The translations under genes and the position numbers were made by a program. Of a DNA stretch of 64,000 bases, positions 1 to 9,624 are shown one piece after another. This stretch comes from Prorocentrum cordatum. Its lineage: Eukaryota; Sar; Dinophyceae; Prorocentrales; Prorocentraceae. The DNA lies in NCBI GenBank assembly GCA_963575745.1, contig CAUYUJ010009824.1, forward strand, positions 167,975-231,974, given 5' to 3'. The notes under the pieces are model-generated. The model saw only the letters and a list, made by a program, of their open reading frames with translations. It was not told where the DNA came from and made no database searches. How positions within the stretch are numbered: position 1 is the stretch's first letter; each line of letters begins with the position of its first letter.

Positions 1-38
1 TAGTACGTCCACCACGAGATTCGGTGAACTTCTTGTGA

Positions 39-490
39 GGCGCGGCGCTAAGATGAGAGCCACCTTTTGAAAAGAAACCGCACTGAATCCGTGAAACTCT
101 TGCAACGGTTTAACACTAATGTGCGCGGCGCCAAGGCGAGAGCCACATTTTGAAGTCGGCCTGCCCTCAATCCGAAAACGAATTTGCATGGCGCCAAGTC
201 GAGAATTTCAATTTGAAATCGAACCGATCTGAATCTGGTCAACTCTTGCAATTCAAAACGAATGTGTGCGGCGCGAAGACAAGAGCCACATGTTGAAAAA
301 CCACCCGCTTTCAATCCGTGAACCTCCTTGGCAAATGTTTGGCTGAAAGTACTTGCCGTTGAAGCGAGAGCCACATTGTGAAAAGGGCCCGCCCTCAGCC
401 GTGAAACTCTTGCGAAGTGTTAAGCGAATGCCCGCGGCGCTAAGGCCCACATTTAAAAAGCGGCCCGCCCTCCATCTGTAAAACTGTTGT
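39..490. repeat. Degenerate ~80-bp tandem repeat
   Basis: About six diverged units, each with a GCGGCGC(T/C)AAG block, a GAGAGCCACATTTTGAA block, a CCGCCCTCAATCCGTGAA block and CTCTTGC. Units begin near 39, 121, 185, 263, 348 and 430. No gene is seen. Confidence 0.75.
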
Positions 491-1312
491 CATGTGTAGC
501 ATCGGGGCCATAAGCGGTGCGGAAGTCTCAGGCGAAACGCCCGGCCCGCCCTTTCGACCGGCCTCGGGATGCGAGAGGGCGGAGTTATCTATAAGGAAGA
601 GGGATGGAGGAGGAGGAAGAGGAGGAGGAGGAGGAGGAGATTGGGCCCCACGGGGGCCAGCCCGGAGCAGACGAGACGGGCGCCGCCGCTAGGCAGATAG
701 TTCCAGCCACTTAAGCCTCCTGGTCTTGGATGTGCTTTGACGTGATTGTAAGGTGGCCTGCCTTGCAGCATGGAGCACTGGAAGGTAGAATACAGTAGGA
801 CAGTCAGGGGGAACTGTCGATCCCAAATCCAACACATCGCCAAGCGGGGCCTGGGCTGTCTTCTCCGCCCAGGAAGGTGAGATCGCGTGATCGAGGGCCT
901 ATCATCTCCGATTTATTGGCGATGTATCGCCAATTCCAGGTCAATGTTTTGCCCCTCTGGGTTACGTTCCCCCTCGCTGATTGTGTGTGTGTGTGTCTGC
1001 GCGCTTAGTTTGGCTGGGCTATCAGCTGAGGCAAGGGTCGACCAGGCGGGGACCCCAGCGCGGGTGTCCAAGCCTGCGGGTGGCCTGGACCGGACCATCC
1101 TCGAGCGATCCCCGCAGTGGGAAGCCGCGATCATGCAGTGCTGAGCGACATGTTTGGCATCCGAACGCCATCGCCGCGCAGCTCGTCTCGACGCGAGCCC
1201 GCCGTGCGCCAACAGACCCCTCGCGCCCCCGCTCGCTCGAGCCGCTGCGGCTGCTCCCCTTGGAGCTCCGGCGGCGCGGTTGACTCGAGAAGGGGCCCCT
1301 CGGACGTCTGAT
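491..1312. other. No gene recognised; short GGA tract
   Basis: A (GGA)n tract lies at about 603-641. The open frames here are short, overlap in several frames and show no recognisable motif. Confidence 0.6.
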
Positions 1313-1590
1313 GATGGGCCGGTTTCCTCGGGTCGGGCGAAAGGGGGGGATTGGGAAAGGGGGGGTTACGAAATTTGCTGCATGCAGCTGGTTTCGGCCT
1401 CACCGAGGGGCCCATTCCTCGATACATGCCGCCTCCGGCCTCCGGCGCCGGGAGGCGCCGGGAAAATCAGCTACGTGAGCTGATTCTCAAACCCCCCCTT
1501 TGCTATCCCCCCCTTTCGCCCGACCCGATTTCCCACCACCACGACCACAGGTGGCACGGAGGAGGATCGGCGGCGAGCGAGGGAGGGAGC
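1313..1590. repeat. Left arm of GATGGGCC hairpin family, interrupted by another element
   Basis: GATGGGCCGGTTTCC at 1313-1327 and CACCACCACGACCACAG after 1533 match the left arm of the hairpin family at 31699, 35104 and 36409. They are separated by a small inverted-repeat element and continue into GGAGGA. The right arm is not visible. Confidence 0.6.
1328..1528. mobile_element. 201-bp inverted-repeat element (TCGGGTCGGG family), nested
   Basis: The ends are inverted repeats of roughly 65 bp, starting TCGGGTCGGGCGAAAGGGGG and ending with its complement. TTTCC flanks both sides (1323-1327 and 1529-1533), consistent with a 5-bp target duplication. A second, more diverged copy lies near 29630-29806. 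There is no coding capacity, so it is a MITE-like element. Confidence 0.75.
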
Positions 1591-2099
1591 CGAGAAGGAA
1601 GAGGCCTCCCCAGAAGGCTGCGGGGCTTCTCGGAAGCCCGCGCGCCTGCTGAGGAGTCTCTTCCTGCCCTCGGGTCAGGCTCAGAAGACTTCTCGGGAGG
1701 CCCAGGGGCTTCCGAGCCCTCCGAGGAGGCCCGCCCCTGCTCTCAGGAGCGGAAGAAGGACGTACACGCACATGAATCCACGCTGGTTTCGAGGAGTGCG
1801 CATCGCCCGAAAGTTCGCATCACGCGGCCGGTCTCGCAGATCGAGGGGCCGTGTTCATGTACATAGCTGGGCGCGTACGTCCTTGGTGGGCTCCCTATTC
1901 TGTCCTTCCCCCCCCCCCGGGCGCGCCGCCCAGGGCAGGGTCGCCCCGAGCCGTCCCAGGGCCTCCGGGGGTCGGACCGTTCGGTCCGGGAGGCGCCTCC
2001 TCGGCCTCGGCCTCCCCGTCTGTCGGGGGGGGGCAGCAACCCCCAACAGTGACACGTCGATGAGTGAATTTGGGGGGGTGGGCAGGCCTCCTACCCTGA
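1591..2099. other. No gene recognised
   Basis: GC-rich sequence with overlapping open frames in several registers and no motif I recognise. Confidence 0.5.
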
Positions 2100-2370
2100 C
2101 ACGCCGATTGAGGAAGTGGCCGTTTTCGGTTTGCGAGAGGGCGTCGCGGCCGTCATTTTTGCGGGCTCAGGTCCGTCGGTTTCGGTCCCAGGCCGTTTTC
2201 ACTAAGGGGAGGCCTACTAAAGGGAGGTGTGTCCACCGCCGAGAATTGTCCGTTTTCGGTTCTCGAGAGCGCGCCGCGGCCGTTATGTTCCAGACTTGCG
2301 CGCCCGCCAGGTTTGGACCCTCAGGTCGTTTTCACTGAGCCACGTTTTACGAAAGGGGGGTCTGTCCATC
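2100..2370. repeat. Two tandem copies of a ~125-bp unit
   Basis: Both copies run CCGTTTTCGGTT, GAGAG, CGCGGCCGT, a TCAGGTC block, CGTTTTCACT and TGTGTCCA or TCTGTCCA. The first is about 2119-2236 and the second about 2248-2368. They are diverged in the middle. Confidence 0.6.
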
Positions 2371-2758
2371 CCCGAACTTGTGGAAGACATGTTGCTCTGC
2401 GGTTCGTAAGTCAAAGTTGTGGAAGTTCGTTTTCCATGTTTGTTTTACTATGGTTTTGGCTGACTGTCTCCAACCACTCTAAAGCCTAAGTTCAACCACT
2501 CTAACACCTAACTTCGCTAACTTCAGCCGTGCTATTTTCTCACTTCAAACAAATAGCGCGTTGCGCTCCAGCTTGAGTTCATTTATGCGCTTCGCGCTTC
2601 CGTTTTCGCGCTCGCTTCAAGTCACCGGACAGCTCGCCCCTTGGCCCCCCGCCAGCGCCACGCCAAGGGGCGAGCATACATACGGGCGCAGCACCGCGCT
2701 GGATGCGTAGCCGTCGGCTGGGCCAACCAAGCGAATGACGCATCGCGTGGCGGCTGGA
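2371..2758. other. AT-richer spacer, no gene recognised
   Basis: Contains short repeats of the kind CAACCACTCTAA(A/C)(A/G)CCTAA near 2470-2510; the same motif recurs near 5305-5320 beyond the 35-bp arrays. No coding signal. Confidence 0.5.
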
Positions 2759-2818
2759 TGCCCGCGCCGAGCACAGCTCTTCTCGGTTCCTCCCTCCTCC
2801 TCTTCCCCTGCTGGCTTG
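2759..2818. repeat. Leader of 35-bp satellite array, copy 1
   Basis: GCCCGCGCCGAGCACAGCTC followed by TTCTCGGTTCCTCCCTCC directly precedes the first 35-bp array. The same leader recurs at 3988-4077 before the second array, so array and leader were duplicated together. Confidence 0.8.
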
Positions 2819-3775
2819 AAACTGCAACCGAAATATCGTCACCCGCTGGCTTCAAACTGCCACCGAAATATCCTCACACGCTGGCTTAAAGCTGCCACTG
2901 AAATATCCTCACCCGCTGGCTTAAAACTGCCACCGAAATATCCTCACCCACTGGCTCAAAACTGCCACCGAAATATCCTCACCAGCTGGCCTAAAACTGC
3001 CACCTGAATATCCTCACCCGCGGAAATGAAGCTGCCACCGAAATATCCTCACCCGCTGGCTTAAAGCTACCACCGAAATATCCTCACACGCTGGCTTCAA
3101 ACTGCCACCGAAATATCCTCACCCGCTGGCGTAACATTGCCACCGCAATATCCTCACCCGCTGGTAATCCCCACCTGCTGGTTTAAAATTACAACCGAAA
3201 TATCCTCACCCGCTGGCTTTGCACTGCCACCGAAATATCCTCACCCGCTGGCTAACAACTGCCACCGAACTATCCTCACCCGCTCGCAATCCTCACCTGC
3301 TGGTTTAAAACTACCACCGAAATATCCTCACCCGCTGGCTTAAAACTGCCACCGAAACATCCTCACCCGCTGGCTTCAAACTGCCACCAAACTATCCTCA
3401 CCCGCTGGCTTAAAACGGCCACCGAAATATCCTCACCCGCTTGCTTAATGCTACCAAACTATCCTCACTTGCCGGCTTACAAGTGCCACCGAAGTATCCT
3501 CACCCGCTGGCTTCAAATTGCCACCGAAGCATCCTAACCTGCTGTCTTAAAGCTGCCACCGAAATATCCTCACCCGCTGGCGTAAAACTGCCACCGCAAT
3601 ATCCTCACCTGCTGGCTTAAAACTGCCACCGAAATATCCTGACCATCTGGCTTAAAACTGCCACCGAAATATCCTCACCCGCTGGCTTAGAACTGCCACC
3701 GAAATGTCCTCACCCGCGGAAATATGATTGCCACCGGAATATCCTCACCCGCTGGCTTAAAGCTGCCTTCGAAAT
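2819..3775. repeat. 35-bp satellite array 1
   Basis: About 27 units of 35 bp, each beginning AACTGCCACCGAAATATCC and continuing TCACCCGCTGGCTTA. Scattered variants carry a GGAAAT insert or a CAATCCTCACCTGCTGGTT half-unit. The unit is not a multiple of three and shows no coding constraint. Confidence 0.95.
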
Positions 3776-3975
3776 ACCTCCAGTAACACTCGGTAGCACC
3801 TCGATAACACCTCGATAACGCTTCGATAGCACCTCGATAACATGTTACCGATGTGCTATCAAGTGTTATCGAGGAGTTATCGATCGTTATCTAGCTTGAT
3901 AACATGCGATAGCAGTTCGATAATGCCGCGATAACGCCTCGATAACATGTTATCGAGGTGTTATCGATGTGTTAG
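3776..3975. repeat. GATAACACCTC block with palindromes
   Basis: Short units of the form CTCGATAACAC in both orientations separate the two 35-bp arrays. CCTCGATAACA is followed directly by its reverse complement at 3937-3958, a perfect 22-bp palindrome. Imperfect copies lie at about 3832-3875 and 3895-3935. Confidence 0.85.
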
Positions 3976-3987
3976 TGGCGGCTATTT

Positions 3988-4077
3988 GCCCGCGCCGAGC
4001 ACAGCTCTTTTCGGTTCCTCCCTCCTCCTCCTCCTCCTCCTCCTCCTCCTCCTCCTTCTCCTCCTCCCCCCGCGGGC
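3988..4077. repeat. Leader of 35-bp satellite array, copy 2, with CCT expansion
   Basis: Repeats the leader at 2759-2818, but here the CCT tract has grown to about a dozen triplets (4020-4070). Confidence 0.8.
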
Positions 4078-5130
4078 TCAAAATTGCAGCCGAAAAACCC
4101 TCACCGTTGGCTTAAAACTACAACCGAAATATCCTCACCCGCTGCCGTAGACTTGCCACCGAAACATCCTCTCCCGCGGAAATAAAACTGCCACCGAAAT
4201 ATCCTCACCCGCTGGCTTAAAACTGCCACCGAACTATCCTCACCCGCTGGCTCAAAACTGCCACCGAAATATCCTCACCCGCTGGCTTCAAACTGCCACC
4301 GAAATATACTCACCCGCTGGCTTAAAACTACCACCAACATATCCTCACCCGCTGGCAATCCTCACCTGCTGGTTTAAAACTACCACCGAAATATCCTCAC
4401 CCGCTGGCTGAAAACTGCAACCGAAATATCCTCACCCGCTGGCTGAAAACTGCCACCGAAATATCCTCACCCGCTGGCTTCAAACTGCCACCGAAATATT
4501 CCCGCCCGCTGGCTTTAAACTGCCACCAACAGATCCTCATCCTCTAGCTCCAAACTGCTCACGACGTATCACCGACATATCCTCACCCGCTGGCTAACAA
4601 CTGCCACCGAAATATCCTCACCCGCTGGCTTAACTTTGCCACCGCAATATCCTCACCCGCTGGCTTAAAGCTACCACTGAAATATCCTCACCCACTGGCT
4701 CAAATCTGCCACCGAAATATCCTCACCTGCTGGCTTAAAACTGCCACCGAAATATCCTCACCCGCCGGCTTAAACCTGCCACCGAAATATCATCACCCGC
4801 TGACTTAAGCTGCCGCGGAAATATCCTCACCTGCTGGCTAACAACTGCCACCGAAATATCCTCACCCGCTGGCTTAACACTGCCACCGAAATATCCTCAC
4901 CTGCTGGCTCAAAACTGCCACCGAAATAGCATCTCCCTTTAGCTTTAAACTGCCACCGACATATCCTCACCCGCTGGCTTAAAACTGCTTCCGAAACATC
5001 CTCACCCGCGGAAATAAAGCTGCCACCGAAATATCCTCACCCGCTGGTATAAACGTGCCATCGCAATATCCTCACCCGCTGGCTTAAGTCTGCCACCGAA
5101 ATATCCTCACCCGCGGAAATGAAATTGCCA
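4078..5130. repeat. 35-bp satellite array 2
   Basis: About 30 further units of the same 35-bp sequence, with the same half-unit and GGAAAT variants, ending near 5130 at GCGGAAATGAAATTGCC. Confidence 0.95.
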
Positions 5131-6324
5131 TCTAACGGCTTGGTGGTTCAGTTCAGTCTGCCTGTCTACTTCGCGAGAATCAGATTACGGGCTGCGCCTG
5201 TAAACAAAAACGCCGGATGGGGGGCAGGAATAACGCAAACAAGTGACACAACAAAACAAACAAAACGAACGCTGAAAAAACGAGTCCATTATAAAAACTA
5301 ACTTCAACCACTCCAAAACCTAACTTCTACAGCTTCAACCGCTGAAACCGCTTTAAGACCACCCTCGCACTAACTTCGCTATTTCCCGCATCTTAAGTTG
5401 TGAAGATCGGCTAGATGTGGTACTTAACATGCAGTTGCGTAGGATGAACTGCAGTTGTGTAAGTTTAGCTTAAGTTGTAATACCGCAAGAACAACCGAAC
5501 TTCCATACTTAAGATCTGACGATCTCAAATGGGGGGGCTCTCTCGGGCGGGCCATCAGCAATGGGTCCGGGATAGGAATTCTGCCCCCAGGGCGGTCCGT
5601 AAGCGCTGGAGCCCCGGGCTGAGATTTCATAATCGGCGGATGTCCAGGTTTTTGCCCGAGTCGTTTGTGTCGACGGTCCTGCAGGGCCCGAGACTAGCCC
5701 CCAGCGGAGGGCGCCAGCATGGCCAAATATTGGCCGCCTCGAGCTCTTTCCAGCCGCAGGATCTCGCTGCCCCCGCCCCCCGCGAGTCGTGTTCTGATCG
5801 TTCTGGGGCCCGCAACGAGACCCCAGGGGAGGGCCATTGGCGAAAGGCTGGCCGCTTCAAGTTTTATCTTCGGCTTCCCTCGCCAGGCGGAAGTGCCAGA
5901 GGACTCCGAGGAGGACGCGGCCAGCTGGGGGGATGCCACACGTCACCTCCGCACCGTGGTGCAGCCGCCTCGAAGCATGGGGCAAAAGAGGCGACACTGT
6001 TTTCCCCTTTGCGACCACGGGCGTGACCAGGCGGGGGCGGGGCGGTAACGTCACGAGTCACGAGTTGTGCTGACGCCATCTGCGCGACGAAAAAACGGGA
6101 TAGTTTGCGCCGACATTGGCGCGTAAGTTGCCCGGGTAAGCTCGCGCGTAAGCGCCCTGGTTTTCAATAAAGCGTGACGCGCTGGCGGCCCGCGCAAGCT
6201 GCGGCTTCAGGTTGCTGCGTCATCTCGCGTAAGACCCGTTTTTGGTCGTCCCTCATCTGAGGGATGCCTGGGGATGGCCGTTTCCCAGGTGGCGTTGGCG
6301 CGAAACATTGGACGTGGACAGGAT
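5131..6324. other. No gene recognised
   Basis: Overlapping short open frames in several registers. Bases 5784-5826 resemble 15999-16034 (CGTGTT(T/C)TGAT then CTGGGGCCC), so a piece is a dispersed repeat. The rest has no recognised motif. Confidence 0.5.
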
Positions 6325-6482
6325 GATGGGCACATATTTCATCACCACTACCATATGTTGGACGGGGGAGAGGGGAAGATGAGGAGGTCCTCCTCCTCCT
6401 CCTCCTCCTCCTCCTCCTCCTCCTCCTCCTCCTCCTCCTCCTCCTCCTCCTCCTCCTCCTCCTCCTCCTCCTCCTCCTCCCA
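6325..6482. repeat. Left arm of GATGGGCC hairpin family plus (TCC)n
   Basis: GATGGGCACATATTT at 6325, then ATCACCACTACCATATGTTGGA, matches the left arm of the hairpin family. It runs into GGGGAGAGGGG and then a perfect TCC tract at about 6390-6480. The right arm is missing. Confidence 0.65.
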
Positions 6483-6619
6483 ACAACCGTTTTAGCTCAA
6501 CTGCGCTTCGGCGCTTTGGAGCCAGCTCCGAGACTTCCCGAGGCGTTTTTTGCGACGGGCTTCTCTTCCGCGCTTGCTGCGCGGCGGAGGGCCCCGACTG
6601 ATACGGAGCGAATGCAGTC

Positions 6620-8030
6620 GTGCATCTGTTGGACGCGCTGCTGATGACAACCTTGCCCTGCGGCGACCGTTGGTGCACGGGTTGCGGGGCGGCCTGTTGG
6701 CCGCTTCCCGCGTGGCAGCTGGAAGTCGTCCTGCGCGTGGAGCCGCCGCGGCAGCCAATGGTGGAGGAGGACATCGCGGCCCCCCGCGCGGACCTCGTGG
6801 CCCTGCGCGCGGAGCTGGGCGTGTACCTAAAGGCGGCAGGGCGCACCGACGCTGGAGCAGCTGGCGGAGGCGTGGCCCCCGCTGCTGCCGCCCCGCCCCC
6901 TCCAGCGGAGCCGCAGCGACGGCTGCGACGACGGCGTGTGCGGGCTCAAGTACGGCGCCCTCGGCTTGGAGGCGCAATTCGGTGAGGCGGTGCCGTCGCG
7001 CGGCTGGAGGCTGTTCGCGGGGCGCTGGTAGCAGCAGGCTGGCATGCAGGATTCCATTGGCTTGCCGCCGCTGCAACCCGCCTGCAGTGCTGTGCGCGCC
7101 GATGGCTCTGCGCGGAGCGCGGTCGCGCAGATCCGCTTGTCGTCGGCCGAGGGGCAGACCGGTGCGCCGGCCGCGGTCCCCGATGGGGAGAAGCCGTTCG
7201 ACGTGGACGGGGCGGCGGAGCCTGGCTGCCGGCGCAGGCGCAGGCAGCAGGGCCGGCGCACGAGGGCGCTGGCGCCGCAGCGCTGCCCGACGGCGACGAC
7301 GGCGCGCTGTTCGACGCGGCGATCGAGGCCGCCCAGCACGAGGAGCTGCTTGACGGCAAGGTGCTCGGCGCGGCGGTCGAGGCCGCCAAGCAGGGCTTCG
7401 ACGGCAGGTGCAGCTGGAAGCGCGGCCTCGGGGAGCCAGTCCTGCTGGGAGCGGCTCCCCAAGGCCCAGGCACTGGTACAGACAGTTGGCCACAGCTTGT
7501 GATACTTTGCGGCGAGTGCAATCCAAAATTTCAGGGCAGGAGTTCTAGTGTGAAGGTCGGGTGCTGCGCCCTCTCGGGCATGCCGCTGCCGCCTTTGGTG
7601 TGCGGCAGCCTCGAGGGCATTGTCTCGGTGTTCTGGCCCCAGCAGTCGCTCGGGGTGCGGGTGGTCGACGTCGTGAGCAGCGACGAGGTCCAGGCGACCA
7701 GCGAGGAGGTGAAGGTCGACGAGGTGGACGACGACGCGGAGATCGAGGCGGAGCTGGCGGCGCTGCAGGCGCCTCGGGCCGTCTCGGAGCTCGATGGCGA
7801 GGACGAGGTCGATCGAGAAGCCTCCGAGGGGCTCGGCGGCAGGGGCTGCATCTAGGCGCCCGAGGCGGGTTCGCAGCTGCCCACGCCCGCCCTGAGCAAG
7901 AAGGCCAAGAAGAAGGCGAAGGCGGCGCTGGACCCGCAGGCCGCCGACGCGGCCGTGGCGCGGGCCAGGCGGGAGCACGAGTTGGCGAGCGCCGAATGCG
8001 TTGCGTTCGATGCCCCGCTGGCTAAAGCTC
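6620..8030 (+). pseudogene. Broken gag-like or ORF1-like reading frame
   Basis: One forward frame stays open except for stops at 6983-6985 and 7853-7855. Before the second stop the product turns strongly acidic (DEVDDDAEIEAELAALQ, near 7715-7770). After it comes a Lys/Ala-rich stretch (LSKKAKKKAKAALD, near 7890-7935) and a short Ala/Arg/Glu segment. Continuity of this composition across the TAG suggests one damaged frame. It resembles the style of the LINE ORF1 at 53.5 kb (acidic plus Ala/Lys-rich, with an in-frame TAG), but no zinc finger is clear apart from a lone CGEC. The antisense frame at 6827-8125 is Arg/Leu-rich and looks like a shadow. Function is not recognised. Confidence 0.35.
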
Positions 8031-8119
8031 GCACGGCGGGGCCATGGAGGAGGCCCCCTTTTGCGGCCGCTGGCCTTTCCCGCGCCTCGGGCGCGGGGGT
8101 GGGTCGCGTCGGTATCGAT

Positions 8120-8571
8120 CGGCAAGCTCCTCCTTCGCTCTCATCTCATCTCCTCTCCTCTCCTCTCCTCTCCTCTCCTCTCCTCTCCTCTCCTCTCTCC
8201 TCTCCTCTCCTCTCCTCCTCCTCCTCCTCCTCCTCCTCCTCCCCCTCCTCACCACCTCCCCCTCCTCCTCCTCCTCCTCCTCCTCCTCCTCGTCCTCCTC
8301 CTCCTCCTCCTCCTCCTCCTCCTCCTCCTCCTCCTCCTCCTCCTCCTCCTCCTCCCCTCCTCCACCTCCTCCTCCTCCTCCTCTCCCCTCCCTCCTCCTC
8401 CTCCTCCTCCTCCTCCTCCTCCCCTCCTCCTCCACCTCCTCCTCTTCCTCCTCCTCCTCCTCCTCCTCCTCCTCCTCCTCCTCCTCCTCCTCCTCCCCCG
8501 CCTCCTCCTCCTCCTCGTCCTCCTTCTCGCTCTCCTGCCGATGGTAGTGGTGGTGGACAATGGGCCCATCA
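8120..8571. repeat. CTCTC and CCT microsatellite ending in a hairpin-family right arm
   Basis: TCTCC/TCCTC repeats (8135-8215) pass into interrupted CCT repeats to 8530. The tract ends with ATGGTAGTGGTGGTGGACAA then TGGGCCCATCA at 8571, the right arm of the GATGGGCC hairpin family. Long Pro/Ser/Leu/Glu frames here come from the triplet repeat. Confidence 0.85.
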
Positions 8572-8721
8572 CAGGGGCCGCGGCGGGGCCGGGGTGGGGC
8601 GGGGCGGGGCCCGCAGCGGTCGCTTCGGAGCAAGGAAGGCCCAGCCGATCGGGGCCTGGATGCCCCAGCCTGCTCCATCGATGTGGCGCCGATTTCGGGT
8701 TATCGACCCCCCGCCTCTGGG

Positions 8722-8895
8722 GGCGGCCAAGAGGGGGGTGATGACTGGGGGGGTGGTATCATGGCGGGGGCCATGATATCTCCTCAGATTTCATGACGCC
8801 TCCGCCTCTTCTTATTCCAATACGTCCACGCCCTCCCCCCCCTCCCGTGTGCCACGCACGTGCCGCCAGCCATGATTTGCGCCCTGGCCGGCGGA
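8722..8895. repeat. Dispersed ~170-bp repeat, copy 1
   Basis: GGCCAAGAGGGGGGTG, a G-run, CATGGC(C/G)GGGGCCATG, TTTCATG.CGCC, CTTATTCCAATACGTCC and GCGCCCTGGC match 17499-17665 in order and spacing. Confidence 0.65.
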
Positions 8896-8929
8896 AGCCG
8901 CGCTCCACAAGGGCGCCAAGCGGCTCGAA

Positions 8930-9035
8930 AGGAGGAGGAAGAGGAAAAGGGGGAGGAGGAGGAGGAGGAGGAGGAGCAGGAGGAAGGAGGAGGCGGAGGA
9001 GGAGGAGGTGGAGGAAGAGGAGGAGGAGGAGGAGC
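8930..9035. repeat. GGA microsatellite
   Basis: Interrupted GGA repeats; the predicted Glu/Gly and Pro/Ser frames are products of the repeat. Confidence 0.9.
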
Positions 9036-9204
9036 CGTGCGACCACCCCGACGCCCCCTTGACACGCCCGGCGGTGTCGTCACTGCGCCTCCGGGGGCGC
9101 GGCACGCCCGCCGCGCCCAGTTTGTTGGAGTGGCGGCCCACTCTGGCTGGGAGCGGCTGTTCGGGGATCGGGGGCACGAGGTCGCCTCACGAGCGGCGAG
9201 CATA

Positions 9205-9380
9205 GCTGTATCCGCGCCTTCGCGGTCTGAGTTCCGGGGCGAGGTCAGGCGCGATCCCGTGGATACCCAGTCGCACGGAAACGTTCCGCTCGGGGCATCC
9301 CCGACAAAAAAAACGTATCCGCAAGGCCTCAGGGTCGCGGCCCAGGGGCCTGGCCCGCGAGGCCGCGGATACGGACAAAC
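9205..9380. mobile_element. Possible small inverted-repeat element (GTATCCGCG ends)
   Basis: GTATCCGCGCCTTCGCGG near 9209 is mirrored by CCGCGAGGCCGCGGATAC near 9356-9373. An internal GTATCCGCAAGGCCTCAGG lies at 9317. No convincing target duplication is seen. Confidence 0.4.
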
Positions 9381-9384
9381 ATAC

Positions 9385-9533
9385 ACACACACACGCTAGA
9401 TATGTGTATATATATATATATGTATACATATTTATATACATATGTATATATAAACACATACGCACACACATATACATATATACGTATATACATATATATA
9501 CACACTTGTACCTCTATGCACATACATATATAT
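9385..9533. repeat. AC/TA-rich microsatellite (target of the next element)
   Basis: ACAC, TATATA and CATATA runs. Its last 13 bp, CATACATATATAT (9521-9533), recur at 15610-15622 just outside the other end of the element at 9534-15609. Confidence 0.85.
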
Positions 9534-9538
9534 GCGTG

Positions 9539-9560
9539 CCCCCCCCTCTGAGATCTACCT
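9539..9560. repeat. Left terminal inverted repeat of the 6.1-kb element
   Basis: Eight C then TCTGAGATCTACCT. It matches the reverse complement of 15583-15605 except for one extra base in the C/G run. Confidence 0.85.
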
Positions 9561-9624
9561 TGAAGCCCTTTTCAAAGCAAAGAAGTACGAGGACACCATC
9601 GCTGTCCAAGTTTGCAGTAACAAT

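Noticed and set aside
6827-8125. 432-codon reverse frame
   Set aside because: Arg/Leu-rich antisense shadow of the forward frame in high-GC DNA; no motif.
8022-8776. Long forward and reverse frames (poly-Pro, poly-Ser, poly-Leu, poly-Glu)
   Set aside because: They are translations of the CCT/GGA tract; all six frames stay open there.
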